This document shows, piece by piece, positions 1-12,300 of a stretch of 64,000 nt of DNA; positions within the stretch are counted from its first letter, which is position 1; every line of letters begins with the position of its first letter. The notes beneath the pieces were generated by a model. It was not told the DNA's origin. It worked only from the letters and a program-made list of their open reading frames with translations, and ran no database searches. The stretch spans positions 776,363 through 840,362 of the forward strand of contig NW_023998491.1 of the NCBI RefSeq assembly GCF_014805625.2, in the 5' to 3' direction. The position numbers were made by a program, and so were the translations under genes. Source of the DNA: Glossina fuscipes. Taxonomy: Eukaryota > Arthropoda > Insecta > Diptera > Glossinidae.

Positions 1-1288
1 AGAGTAAACCGCATTTGCTTTTTATAACTGCTTAGGAAATCGTTTAAACAAATAATAATAATTCTCATATCCATTTTAGTTCGCCTAATTGTTCTTGCTT
101 GATGTTTGATAAGCACTTAAGAAAAAACAAATTTGAGAAAATTTGCAAAAATTTCGCATGCAAACAGAGATTGGTTGGTATGTGCGTGTACGTTGTTAAG
201 TGAGTTTAAAAATTTTACCATATGCGCATATATGAATTCATAAAAATGTTGACGGGTATTGCTTAAGCTTTCATTTACTATCTTTTTAACGGGCAAAGTT
301 TTGCATGTTATCAAAAAAGTGAATAAATTCCAAAAGCCTTCGTATGTATGCATATTTCATGTTGCTGCAAACAACAACAACTTGTATAACAGTTGCTAAA
401 GTAATGTTCATTTATCGCGCAATTTCATATTCGTGTTTAGGTTACATAGCGTGAAAACATTGCTTTTCAACTAACTTTTTCTCCTCATTCATTACGTACA
501 CTTTACATGCTACATTTTTTTCCTAAAAAGCGATTAACAATTTAATGGAACGCGATCTTCACACACACATTCTATAAATGCAACCGGTATGCAATTTGGT
601 TCTCAATTTTCTTGTGTTGATATAAGCGAAGAAGAACTTGGAAAATGAATCTTAAATTTTTTGCGAAAAACCATTGAAAATATGCAACGGGAATATATGT
701 TAGAGGAGACATTTTAATTCCCTTGAAGTCTCATTTAGGCATGTAATTGAATTTATAAAGCCTTTGATTCACGTAATTCAGTTACATGTGAGCTTCCAAC
801 CCCGGTTTGAATGTACTTTCTGAGCTTTAAACCCGCCTCAATGGGAAATGGGAAACTTCGATCACATATACATAACCAAAGCATAAGTATTTACTATCAC
901 TAACACCATCATAGGGTTATCGCATCGCCGTATAAAGAATGCATTCCTATTTATTTACTCCAATGTTTACTTAGCTGCCCGTTTGTTTGTTACTAAATTT
1001 TTCCTAATCTTGGTCCACTGCCTAAATATTCAAATATTAGTATTTAAAGGACACTATGGTAGATTTAATTGATTTACCTGTTCATTGTTAAAACTCTTCG
1101 ATTTGAAATTTAGAGGATTCGGATCTGTATCTGTTCCAAAATTACTCTTCATTCATTTGCCGCAAACCGTATATATAACTGCTTTTCTTATTTATCCACA
1201 ATAGTTTATCATTCATTTAGTTACATAATTTATTAGTTTATTACACATCATTAAAAAGCCAACTTTTTCTCGCCTTGATTGCAGTTTG

Positions 1289-1545
1289 TGTTATACTCAT
1301 TACCGAAGGATAAGGGGTATAAGGATTTTGTTGAAACGTTTGCAACACCCGCGAGTCAGCAGCAGAGACTCCACAAAGTATATATATATATATATATTGT
1401 TGATAATCATCAAATTGTTAGTTGATGTTGAAGCATGTCCGTCTGTCCTGTATAATTTTGGTACTTTGACACGTCAATTGTTAAAATTCTTGTTGTTGGC
1501 CATGCAACGTTGTACTCTTATTCATATTTTGCTTTAAAGGCGCAT
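1289..1545 (+). repeat. 5' fragment of dispersed hairpin-ended repeat family
   Basis: Starts with an ATACTCATTACCGAAGGAT-like end and contains the GTTTGCAAC and TGTCCGTCTGTCC landmarks shared with the copies at 9381 and 23932. The right half, with the hairpin and tail, is absent. Confidence 0.55.
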
Positions 1546-4500
1546 GTGATATGAGAATTAATTTCGTATATGTCTTCGCAAGCACAATGCATTCAAGCAT
1601 GTCCTTTTTAAAAAGAGGAAAAAATTACTATTTTAAAGAAATTCAATCTTATTCGAATGATTTAATTTTCGAAAATGAATTCCAAGTCTTCTTCTGCGAT
1701 ATATTCGCCGGCAAAGGTGATTCAAACTTGGTGGTGATCGTCACTTTAGTAAGAGTCGGATTTAAGCAAATCTGTTCATTTTTAACAAAAAAAGTGCAGT
1801 TGGGAAAAAATATTTTGACCATTGATCAGTCAATCACTGCGAAGATTTGACTTTCGCTCACTGAAAGACCTTAAAGAAAAAAAAGAAAAATTTGCGGCAC
1901 TTGGAGCGTAGCCGTGGAACTTAGCTGAAAAGATTATCCTAGGGCACAGAAGCTTTGAAAACAGTTCGCGAGCTTCAATTCGATAACCCGGTTAAAGCAT
2001 GTAAACGGACAGTGAAGCCAAATATCAAGGCTAACACGATATGGAGGAGCATATCTGCTTTTTGGTACATATTTTCATTTTATCCATGTACTGAGCAACA
2101 TTCCCGCTTGAAAAGCATCAAGTTTCTTATTTTGGAATTTCAACTTTGCCGTAAGCCAGAAAGTTATGATAACTTGTTAGTTTAGCATGCTCCCCCAACA
2201 TCATTACAAGTGAAACGGTAAAGAACGTTATCGTAAATTTGTTTTAAAATTTTACGCATAAATACGAGTAAATATTGTCTCTTGATAAAACTTTGTCTTT
2301 GTCTTTCGCGTGCTGAGCACATTCTTATTAATTAATTCCACTAATTTACTCTAAAGAAAACTTTAAAGACAATATCAAAGATACGCAAAGCTTGTATTCG
2401 GCTTAAGTCGAATCGTTTAGTAAACTTCAAAATTTTATTATGAATGAATTTCACTCGTTAACTACGCTCCATTAAATTTTTACTCTTTGTTTGTGTTTTG
2501 CTTTCCATTCGCTTAACTTCACGCTGACATTTAAAAATTTCCTTAATTTTTTTCTTCTCTCTCTTTCCCGTAGCTGTCAATATACATTTGTTTGTTGTGT
2601 TATTTTTCCTTTGCGAGATGTGTTCTAGTTCTGATCGATCGCCGCTTCATCGATATTTTTGAATGGTGCCGACTGCTCTAACATCATCAAATTTTGAACC
2701 CCCTCCCTGTCGATTATTTCCAACAACAATTGAAACTTGCTCTCCGATTCCTAACTTTCATATTTCGGGATAAATAATCCCCATATTCGTCGTCACATAT
2801 TCGCAATTCATTATCTGCTTATCGCTACGGTGTTATATTAAACTTATTGAATATTTTTTGAAAGTTACGACTATTTTTTACCTACCTTCTTATTATTTGT
2901 CATACCTTTAAAGCATTCCACAGCAGTTCACAGATAGATTATTGATTCTTAAGCTTCAGTCTGCCTGCTCCCCATTTATTTCCATAATAGATCATTACGT
3001 TTCTGATGAATTTCCTCTGACATCAAGTGTTCGCCAAAGTTATCTCCTGGACCAGTTCTATTTCGTGCACCTTATTGATCTCACTTCCGTAATTAATGTT
3101 AGACTGTTCTTCTCGTTTAACTTAGAGGCGTATATTCTCGTCTACTCCAAGCCAATCTTCGTTTCTCGCATAAATCCATGGCATTAAATATAAAAAAAGT
3201 GCAGAGTGAAGTGGTTCCCACATTGCCTTAGTTGTCTTATCCTATCAAAAACTTCATAAAGACTCAAAAGTTAGACGAAGCCTTACGTATGCAAGCGTGA
3301 TTAGACTGGAGTGCGGCTATGTTTTATCCTTTCTCGTTGTTCCTATGTTTAATAAATTGCATCTGTTCAGGAAAAATTTTTCTCACCTCTCCAAGGAATC
3401 CGAGTTGAGTTGTGGAATTTCATTGCCAAGGAACGCAAATAGATTTGCCATAGATCTAACTCTCGACTATAGAACCGTAGATGTATAATAAGCATATCCT
3501 TCTCAGTTAAGTTAACAAGTAGTGTTATTGACTCGTCGCCGTTGTTAAGTGCAATAGACGGTCTTGCGACGTTTTAGTGTGTGTCTGTACTAGAGGTATA
3601 TATGCATTCCTCTCTTCCCGTTTGTCTCCCCATCTTTTATTTTAAATTTATTTTTTCTTTTAATTAAAAAACTTTTGCACTTTTAGTTTAAAGTTATTCT
3701 TAACGTTCTCCTACTTGCTTAAGTCAGCTGCTATCCTATTATAGTTCAATTAGTAAATCAATAAACAAATTTATTGGAAAGTGACAACAGTATGAAGGTT
3801 GAATTAAGAGATTTCGGGAAACGTGAGAAAAGTCATGTTTAGCATGTCACCGTCAACAACAACAACAACAACAACGAAGATTGAAGCAAATATTTGAAGA
3901 GAATATACAATGTAAGATGGTAACCGTCCATCTCTATACCCGGCAAAGCAGCAAACATAATAGCACTAACGATGCTGGCTGCAGACGTTATTATGTCTGA
4001 TCTTGCAGTTTAATAAGAATAATGACGAATCAGCACACTGGACAGTATCTATTGGTGACATTTATCCGGGTACTGACAAGAACATGAGAAAATAGGTAAT
4101 CAGATCCATTACAATAAATATTGAAAAATGCCTGATGGGCCGTTACGTCAAATATCAAATTTTAAGTCGAATCGTCAAAACAAATTGCGCCCCTCAACTA
4201 CGCAAATTACATTCTAACGATCACACACACACACAGTGGATCAAACAGACTGCCTCTAAATCTAGTATAAATTACATAAGTGAAAACAGAAATTTTACAG
4301 CAAAACTAGCATAGACTGTTGCCGAATTCTTTACAAACATTCGGCTCCAAAAACCGAAATGAAGTTTCTCTAGCCTAGCGCACTGGATGAGCTTTACATT
4401 GCTGCTGATCGCACATGCTGTCTGATCATACGGGGAGCTTTTTATCGCTATATTCGCTACAGTGTAAGTGACGAATAAAATCTCAAAACCGTCATGAGCT

Positions 4501-5026
4501 TCTCTTCTTCTCTTCTTGGATCTTTTCCAATACACATAAGAACTTCCTATGCTTTTGCCAAATTTAATGACGATATCGTTATTCTTGCAACTAAGAGAAC
4601 GTCGATCAAACACATTAAACAGATGTTCGTGTTTGAAACTGAACGAGAGTCTTAGCTTAAAGAGTGTCTGGGTCTTTTAACAAAGTGACTTTCTACTCAC
4701 ATTACTACGTTACTATAATTCTATACATACTGTATATACTGTATATACTGTATATATTTAGATTTCAATTCCAATCTAAAGTAAAAGTTTTCACAAATAG
4801 AATTTTAAAAAATCCTCACCTGTTTCCGCTTCTTATTGACGCAAAGCATAAGGATGATAGGAATAGAAGCTTTTCAACTGCCTAAGAGCTAACGCAATCA
4901 ACAAAGTGAACGTGCAATTGAACATTAAATACTAAGCAAGTTTTATCGAACCGAGTGGACGCAGTGCAGCACGGCAGAAAAAGATGGTTCAGACGTTTGA
5001 CATAAACTTGACTAAGTTTAAGGGGA

Positions 5027-5036
5027 NNNNNNNNNN
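5027..5036. other. Assembly gap (10 N)
   Basis: Ten consecutive N bases. A fixed short run of N is usually a placeholder, so the true missing length is unknown. It lies upstream of the first visible monooxygenase exon, so a missing 5' exon could be hidden here. Confidence 0.99.
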
Positions 5037-6305
5037 GTGATTACCATTTCGTGTAGGGAAAACGCACAGATGGACATGCACATATATAACATATGCATAA
5101 CAATGAAGTATAGGAAGTTCATTGTGCTTGTTAGTAGACATCACTTCATACAGTTTCAGCTAAGGGGTATAAAAGAGCTCGTAAGGGGGGGAAGTATGCA
5201 AAATTCAAGGTTATTACGCTTTCCCAATGCATAATAATTTAGTTTGTTTTCTAAAAATTCAACTCTATCCTCCGTTGAAGTAATGATTGTCGCTCCTTTT
5301 TCATTCTTGTTATTTGAATTCTCTATAAAAAAAAAAAAGTTATGACAACTTATGAATAATTTATAACATTATCAAATAGTTAATATGCGCGTTGCGTAGT
5401 TTTTCTCTTGTAAAATAGTAACAACGATGGCTAAGCGTGACACGAGAAAGGAAGGAGAAAGATGTGATGCTTGAAAAATTGAAAAATTTTTAATTTGCTA
5501 ATAAGACATGGGCCGTTCATTTCCTAGGGCGAAGAGATCCTTTGAATTGGAGGGAAGGCGTACTTAGAACTTTGGAATAAAAATATTTAGCTGACAATAA
5601 CACACCATTACCTAACTCTCTCCTCATTACATCATAGTCTGAAACTGGTGAAGGAAATTTGATAATTGGAACCTATCCTAGATGAAAGCGATGAGTTCTT
5701 TAAACTTTTATCTATGATATATTATATCAGTATTCTATCCAACGCTATTTAGAAAGAAATTTAGTTCAATTCGAACGAATCCTTTTATGCCCACCGTCTG
5801 TTTGTGTCGCTAAAAGGGGAAGAGCAAGATGAATATTCCAAGGCACCAATCGATATCGATTTCCCCAAATATCGAATCATATTTTAATATAATTGAAAGC
5901 CTTTAAAAGGTTTACGGACTTTTTTTAAAAGATTCAGCAGTTTTTGTGGCCATGTATGATGGGCAAGTTTTTACATAAAACACGCCCTCTCTCAAGTTGG
6001 CATCAAATTTTAAATTTTATGCAATCTTGAAGCTTCAAGGCTTTCAGCATCAGACAACAGGACGGATTTCCTCTAAATCGCTAATATATGCAAATTCTGA
6101 TAAATATTTGTAAATATGGCAAACTGAATGGAACAATTAGTGCATGCACCCATGTCTTCAATGTGGTAGGTTTAATATACCTTTGATTAAAGTGGAAAAA
6201 AAACAAAAAAACAAAAAACAACAACTGTGATATTAAGAACAACTTTTGACATAACCTAGAAAAATATTTTGCAAACTTATTACGGTCTTAATATATTAAT
6301 TTCAG

Positions 6306-9300
6306 GATTGTTATGGCTCTGCTGTGCACCATAATGTCGCTCCAATTCAAGATGATACACAAAACTATATTGTACTGAATGGTTTTCAAAACTCAACTCA
6401 TACCCAAATCGAGTTCTCTAGGGAAATTGAAACATGTGATCCTTACGATTTGCCATTAGGGGTAAGTAACAAAAGTAATTTTATTTCAATTTGTGATTTT
6501 CATAATGTGAAGAATATCTTTTCTGGAATCTGCGATAAATAATGAGTTAATAGTGCATTTTTTCGAGTTTCATAAAAGCCATAATATCATCACAATTAAG
6601 TCCTGAAAAATAATACGTACATATGTATATATATATATATATATACATACACATTTATATAAAACAATCTTTAAATATTTTCCTTTTGAAAAATTCCAAA
6701 AACTCTTTACCGTGCGCAGTCTGTATATATTCATAGTTATGACGATCCAATTCTTTATAAAATTTTTGAAGTGGCCAATGTCCAAGCATTGTTGCTACAC
6801 ATATTGGTGGAGTTAAAGTAAGCTGATTGAATTCCTTATAAGTGCACCAACGTAATAGTTCGTATACTAACTCCCGATTGTTAGCATAAGTGGCCAAGGT
6901 TAAGGCATTTTGTCCTGTATTTTGAATGCAAAATCTGAACACAAATTTTAAAAAGAGAATACGATTTATTCATTACCACAATAATTTGCCGCCTTGACAT
7001 CAGCTCCGGAACGCAACAAAATTAATGCCGCTTCCAATCTACCCAAATAACAGGCTTTTAGTAGAGCGGTATTACCGTAAAAGTCTTTTCTTTCACGTTC
7101 TTCTTGCCTATTGCAGACTTTACGCAAAGCAAGCAAATCGTTCTGACCTACGCATGCTAGGGCTTAACAATGAAAGATTTTTTTATTTTTTTTATTAAAT
7201 ATATTACAAAAAATATATATGCACCAGTTAATCCGGCCATTTTTGCAAAATTTTTTTAAAATTATTATTAAAGATGAAGATATCGCACTTAATATTAACC
7301 TCAAAATTATAACGGTACTTTTCTTTGCTTTGAGTAAAAGAGTTGCTGACGTCTCCGAAATATAGAAATGTGAGGTATTTGTGATCGTAACAATGTAAAC
7401 TTTTAAGCATCACGTCTACGGGATAGTTAAAAAAAATGAATAGATTTCCATGTGATTTAAAGTATGTCTGAAAAGATTTTTTTAGGAATATGCATCGGCT
7501 GGTGCATAAAATAAAATTCCGAATAGATTTAGACCTATGGCTTCGCTCATTCCTTCGACTGTTCTGTCCATCGCGTAGTCAATTAATCAGTATATTCCTA
7601 ATTGACGTGAATAAACTATATTTAAGAATGAGGGGAATCAACAATCTTGTTGTAAGTATAAGTAATAACTTCCAGTCTTAGATAGACTTAGGAATTTAAA
7701 ACTTCTGGCAGAGAGAACTATAGGCAAAAAGTAGAACAGAAAAGTTAATTTTCAACCTATAAAACATATTGAGATAGCGCTAAAAAGCCACTGTTATATA
7801 AAGAGACCAAGCCCCAGGCCCACAAGTATCAAAATATTTTTATACATCAAACAAAATTTATTTTTAAATCATTTTTAATCCGCTTAAGTGGCCAAGTGAG
7901 CCAAGGCTCTCGATTAACAATTTCAATGGTCGCGGGTTCAAATCTCAAGTACAAGTTAGAGTTTACAATGAAACTGTTAACGTTAGTTGCTGATACTTTC
8001 AGAGTTTGGTCTTCGAATTTCTTTCTGTGAGTAAAAAATTAATAATAATAATAATAATAAATCATTTTAAGATGAAAGTAGCTCTCCAGACGTTTGAGTA
8101 TAAATTTCGGGCTGAAAGACTCTACGGTAACCATTACAATTGAGAAATAACTTCCTGAGATGGAAGCAGATTGTCCACTGAGTTTTTTTTTCCTTGATAT
8201 GTTAAAAAAATTTGTATAGTTTACGTGATGGCTTGCTATGAAATGTTTGTTAACAATGTGGACTCTTAAGTATATATGATTTGGGGGCATCGAGTCGTAA
8301 CAACTTGGATGTTCGGTTCAAACTTATTTATATGTACGTAAAAATTCGAAGACGGATAATGAGATGAATACATTTTACATAAAAGTAAAATTTCATCTAA
8401 ATAATACTTTCAACCGGAGCAAGCATCTTTATTATCTTTCCTTTAATCCGTAGCCTTCAGATCTACAAAGAATATGAGTTCTTCTACCGAAACATCCGTT
8501 TGTAATTGCCAGCGTACATTACTTCCAGAACTCAATTTAAGAAATGCATCCAATCCCCTTTTGAATATGTATTCACCGATAAGAAATTAGAAAAGCGGTG
8601 AATAAATAAACATGTGACTGAAACAAGTAGCAAAATGCTCTACATCTTATGGTGAAAGTGCATATAAAATTTCGCCATTTCTCTCGAACTTGCTTAGTCG
8701 TTTATATTGATCAAAGTTATATAGTAAAGCAATTTTTTTTTAATTTCAATTTCAAGAGTGATACCTTAAAAGTTTTATGGTCTTTCGGTGATACCGATCC
8801 CACACATGGCAATCTAAAGGGTCATGGCAAAAATCGTGGTCACAAATCATTACATTTAATGGGGCCTATGTTTCATAAAAGTCATATCTTGTCAGCGGCC
8901 AGCAGGCATAACCAGGAAATTCACAAGTGGGATGTAACCGTTCAAAATGTAAGTATTTATCGAAGTTAGTTACCCTACATGGAATTAACGTATCCATCCA
9001 TTTTCTTCTTACTAAATTCTAGGTATCTATACAATCCACCATGGATACCTTATATTGGTGTAAAATCTTACAAGCTCCCACTTTAGTGGAAAAACATCAC
9101 ATTATCGGCTACGAAGCCTTACTGTCACGCAATGGGTACGTTACAAAGTAAATTGACATATTTTCTATATAATTCATATGTAATACGCACTCATGTGTAC
9201 GCTTGTTAAACAATAGAAGTGTACATGTCATATGTCTTCACCATTAACTTGAGCGAATCCGCTGTTTTCTCGTTAAGAAATAATTCATTAATCTGCAACG

Positions 9301-12300
9301 TGCACGCACAGGCAACATCTTCTCCATTGCTTCTACGTCTTGTACTATGGCAAACTTAAATCTATGTCCAAAAAATACATTTTTATACCCATCACCGAAG
9401 GATGTGTAATATATTCATTTTCTTAAATAGTTTGAAACGCCGAGAATGAAGCACCAGAGATCCTACGAACAATATACAGTCTTGGTCGACATCAAAGTGT
9501 AAAACGATTTAAGCAGGTCCGTCTGTCCGCCTGTGTAATGTCTGTTGTAACTATTCTCTTGGCCGCAAAAATGAAGCTATGAACTTCATATTTAGCAGAA
9601 ACAGTCGAAGTTCTTGCGAAAATGGGGTAAATAGGTCGAAGGGCACGCTCGAACATCTCCGTTTATCAAAGGGAAGGAAAGGGAAAGGAGGTTTTTTGTT
9701 CATTACTCCTAAACTCTAGGAGATAAACAGGGAAAAATTTGATTGTGTGTTCTAAGGGCGATGGGGTGGCACCTGTACAAAATTTGCAAAAGTTGACCAC
9801 GCCTACCCATTACTATAATCTATCAAAATTTATTTTTTTCCAATGCCTTTATAAAGCGTAGAAACAACTACTACAACGGCTAGTTTCAAATTTGAAATGC
9901 ACCTAAATATGTCCGTCAGCTTTTTAGTATCTATGCCTACAAAATTTTCAAAAGATGTTGTTTTAAGTCACAACACTTCCAAAGATCATCCAAATGTGTC
10001 CGTCTGTCCATCTGTCTGTCTGTTCAACTGTGTAGTACTTGTGGTAGACATTTTCCCATTAGCGAAAATGAAGATATCGCCTACAAATTTGCAAAAGTAT
10101 TTGCTGGTGACTTAACTTTGTCCAAGGGCATGCCTGATACGTCCATATGCCTATGCGGCAAAAACTTTTATTTTGAAAGTAGAAACGTCGAGCCACGCAA
10201 ACTTCATATTCTTTTGCTCCTTTTATCTTTTTTAGGATAACAGTGACGGGTATAAAAGATTCGGTCCTAATCGAACATAATTTTCTTACTTGTTGTATTT
10301 GTTCATAAGTATAAACGCATTTATCAAACAAACTAAACAAATAGTAGGGTTGTAGGGTTTCCTAAAGCATTAAAGCACATGCCTGCGCACGTTTAACTAC
10401 AAATTCGTCAACGAATTCCTTTTGTATTAATCCATAATCATCATGTGATAATAAATTCAAATATTTCTTTAAAAATAAAGAATGAAATATAGCATAAAAA
10501 CAAAATAAATATATTTTTCAGGCCGAATTCTCAACCTCTCGTTCATCACATGACTCTATTCGAGTGTTCTACGAAATCATACCCAGGCTCGGATCCGGCT
10601 TCATGGAATGTCTGGGTGCGAAGTAGCGGTGCTGTTTGTAATAGCAATTTATTAACACCACGTGATTGGGACGCTTGCATTACGCCGGTTGCCGTATGGT
10701 CTATTGGTTCTACAGGTAAACAAATTTTAGAATTTTATATATATATATATATATATATGTATCTATACATTGTAACATTGTTTTTAATATGGCCAACCGC
10801 TCCGAGTACGTTACCTATTTTTACAAGACGGTAATGGTCACAAAGAGATTATTAAGAAAGCCAAAGGCATAGGTAGGCGGAGCCGCAGCCTAGTCGATGT
10901 GTTATGCCTTTACTGACTGAACGCTCACTGTAGGTATGGCGAAAAAACACTCTACCCGCTCTTCAGTACTAAACCGGCGAACACTTTAAAAAGACTTAAC
11001 AAATTCCATACTCTATGCTAATCGATATGGAATCGAATGATTTTTCCAAGTTTGTAGAATATACTTAGAATTTTTCATAGGCTGTCTATTGTAGTTTACG
11101 AGTGATGATTCAACGTTTTCAATTTCCATTGCACCGTGCAGGCGTGTGTTGTGACCGACATTGAATACCAACTTGGGTGCAAGAACTTATTACATTGTCA
11201 TATTTGAAGGGTGCATAACCGACTTTACGCAGACCGACATGCCTACATCTATTCAGAATGTAGTGGTGATCACGAGTGTTGCAAACGTTTTGAGAAGTTT
11301 AATACACCGTCATCCTTCGGAGATGAGTGTAATGAAAAACAGAGCGAACCTACAACAAATTTTTATTTCTTAAATTAAGGGGAACAATCGGACACTCTTG
11401 GCATGAATTATTCGAAATTGTGTAACGGCTATGTCTGGAATATCGTCCCAGTCTAAACCGGGGACTTTACTCTTTTCCACAGCTGCATTTAAGTGCCACT
11501 TGAAGAGCATCGGAGGTTGTGGAAACGGACGCACGTGTTATTGCTGAGCTAGCAAGTATATATGGAGAGAGGAGGGCGATACAATTTTTATCCCACGGAC
11601 ACTCGACAGACGGTTACATCTAAAAGATATACACGTGCTTTACGCTTATAGGAATAGGAATCCCTAATGCAAATCATGCATCGAAGCAGACCATAGGTAG
11701 GATGTAGAATTCACATTTAGTAGAAACATTGCATGTTTCTGCACGCAGGTTGGTATTGATAATGGACCGGAACTGCGCAGTGGAGCGCAAACTGAACACA
11801 TGTCCGCTTTTTTTATAAAAGTTATAGGGCTGAACTTTTCCACATTTACTTTGCGAGACTCTCTGCCTTTTACGTGCAAAAACAGAAAAAAAATGGCCTT
11901 GCCCACACAAAGTAATAAATTTATTTTTTCTTACCCTTTTGAGGGTTTATGCTTATTTATGAGAAGGTGAACAAGGCAAAGACGTTTAAAACTATTTTGT
12001 ACATTCCTCCAATGAAGGTATATTATCTGCCGATATATTATCTACAGCGACATGGTGGATTAATTTTTTGTTAATAATACTGGCGATATGGGTATCAAAT
12101 AAAAGGGTTTAGAGAATAGAATGCAAATAGCTAAGTGTGTTAGTTCCAAATTAAATACCGGGAACGTCACGACCTAGTAAACTAATTTTTTCATTACAAT
12201 ACTGTTGATATGGGTATGACATGGGCGTAGCTAAGTATGTTAATTCTAAATTAGTTGTGGTAAGCGCACTCTACTCCCTACGTGCAAGAATGAAAACATC

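Larger units (their letters stand above)
1..6305. other. Left flank without recognisable genes
   Basis: I see no exon with family resemblance on either strand. Open frames are all short and not protein-like. The stretch holds simple repeats (a TA run near 1378-1397, CAA repeats near 3854-3877, a CA run near 4205-4216, a TATACTGTA repeat near 4730-4760) and a fragment of the dispersed hairpin-ended repeat family at about 1289-1545. The missing 5' exons of the monooxygenase to the right could lie here or beyond the window; I could not find a signal peptide or first DOMON exon. Confidence 0.6.

Noticed and set aside
4272..4613. 113-codon minus-strand frame
   Set aside because: No domain or codon signal.
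11664..11910. Two overlapping minus-strand frames of about 80 codons
   Set aside because: They lie in the dispersed repeat region and have no protein resemblance.
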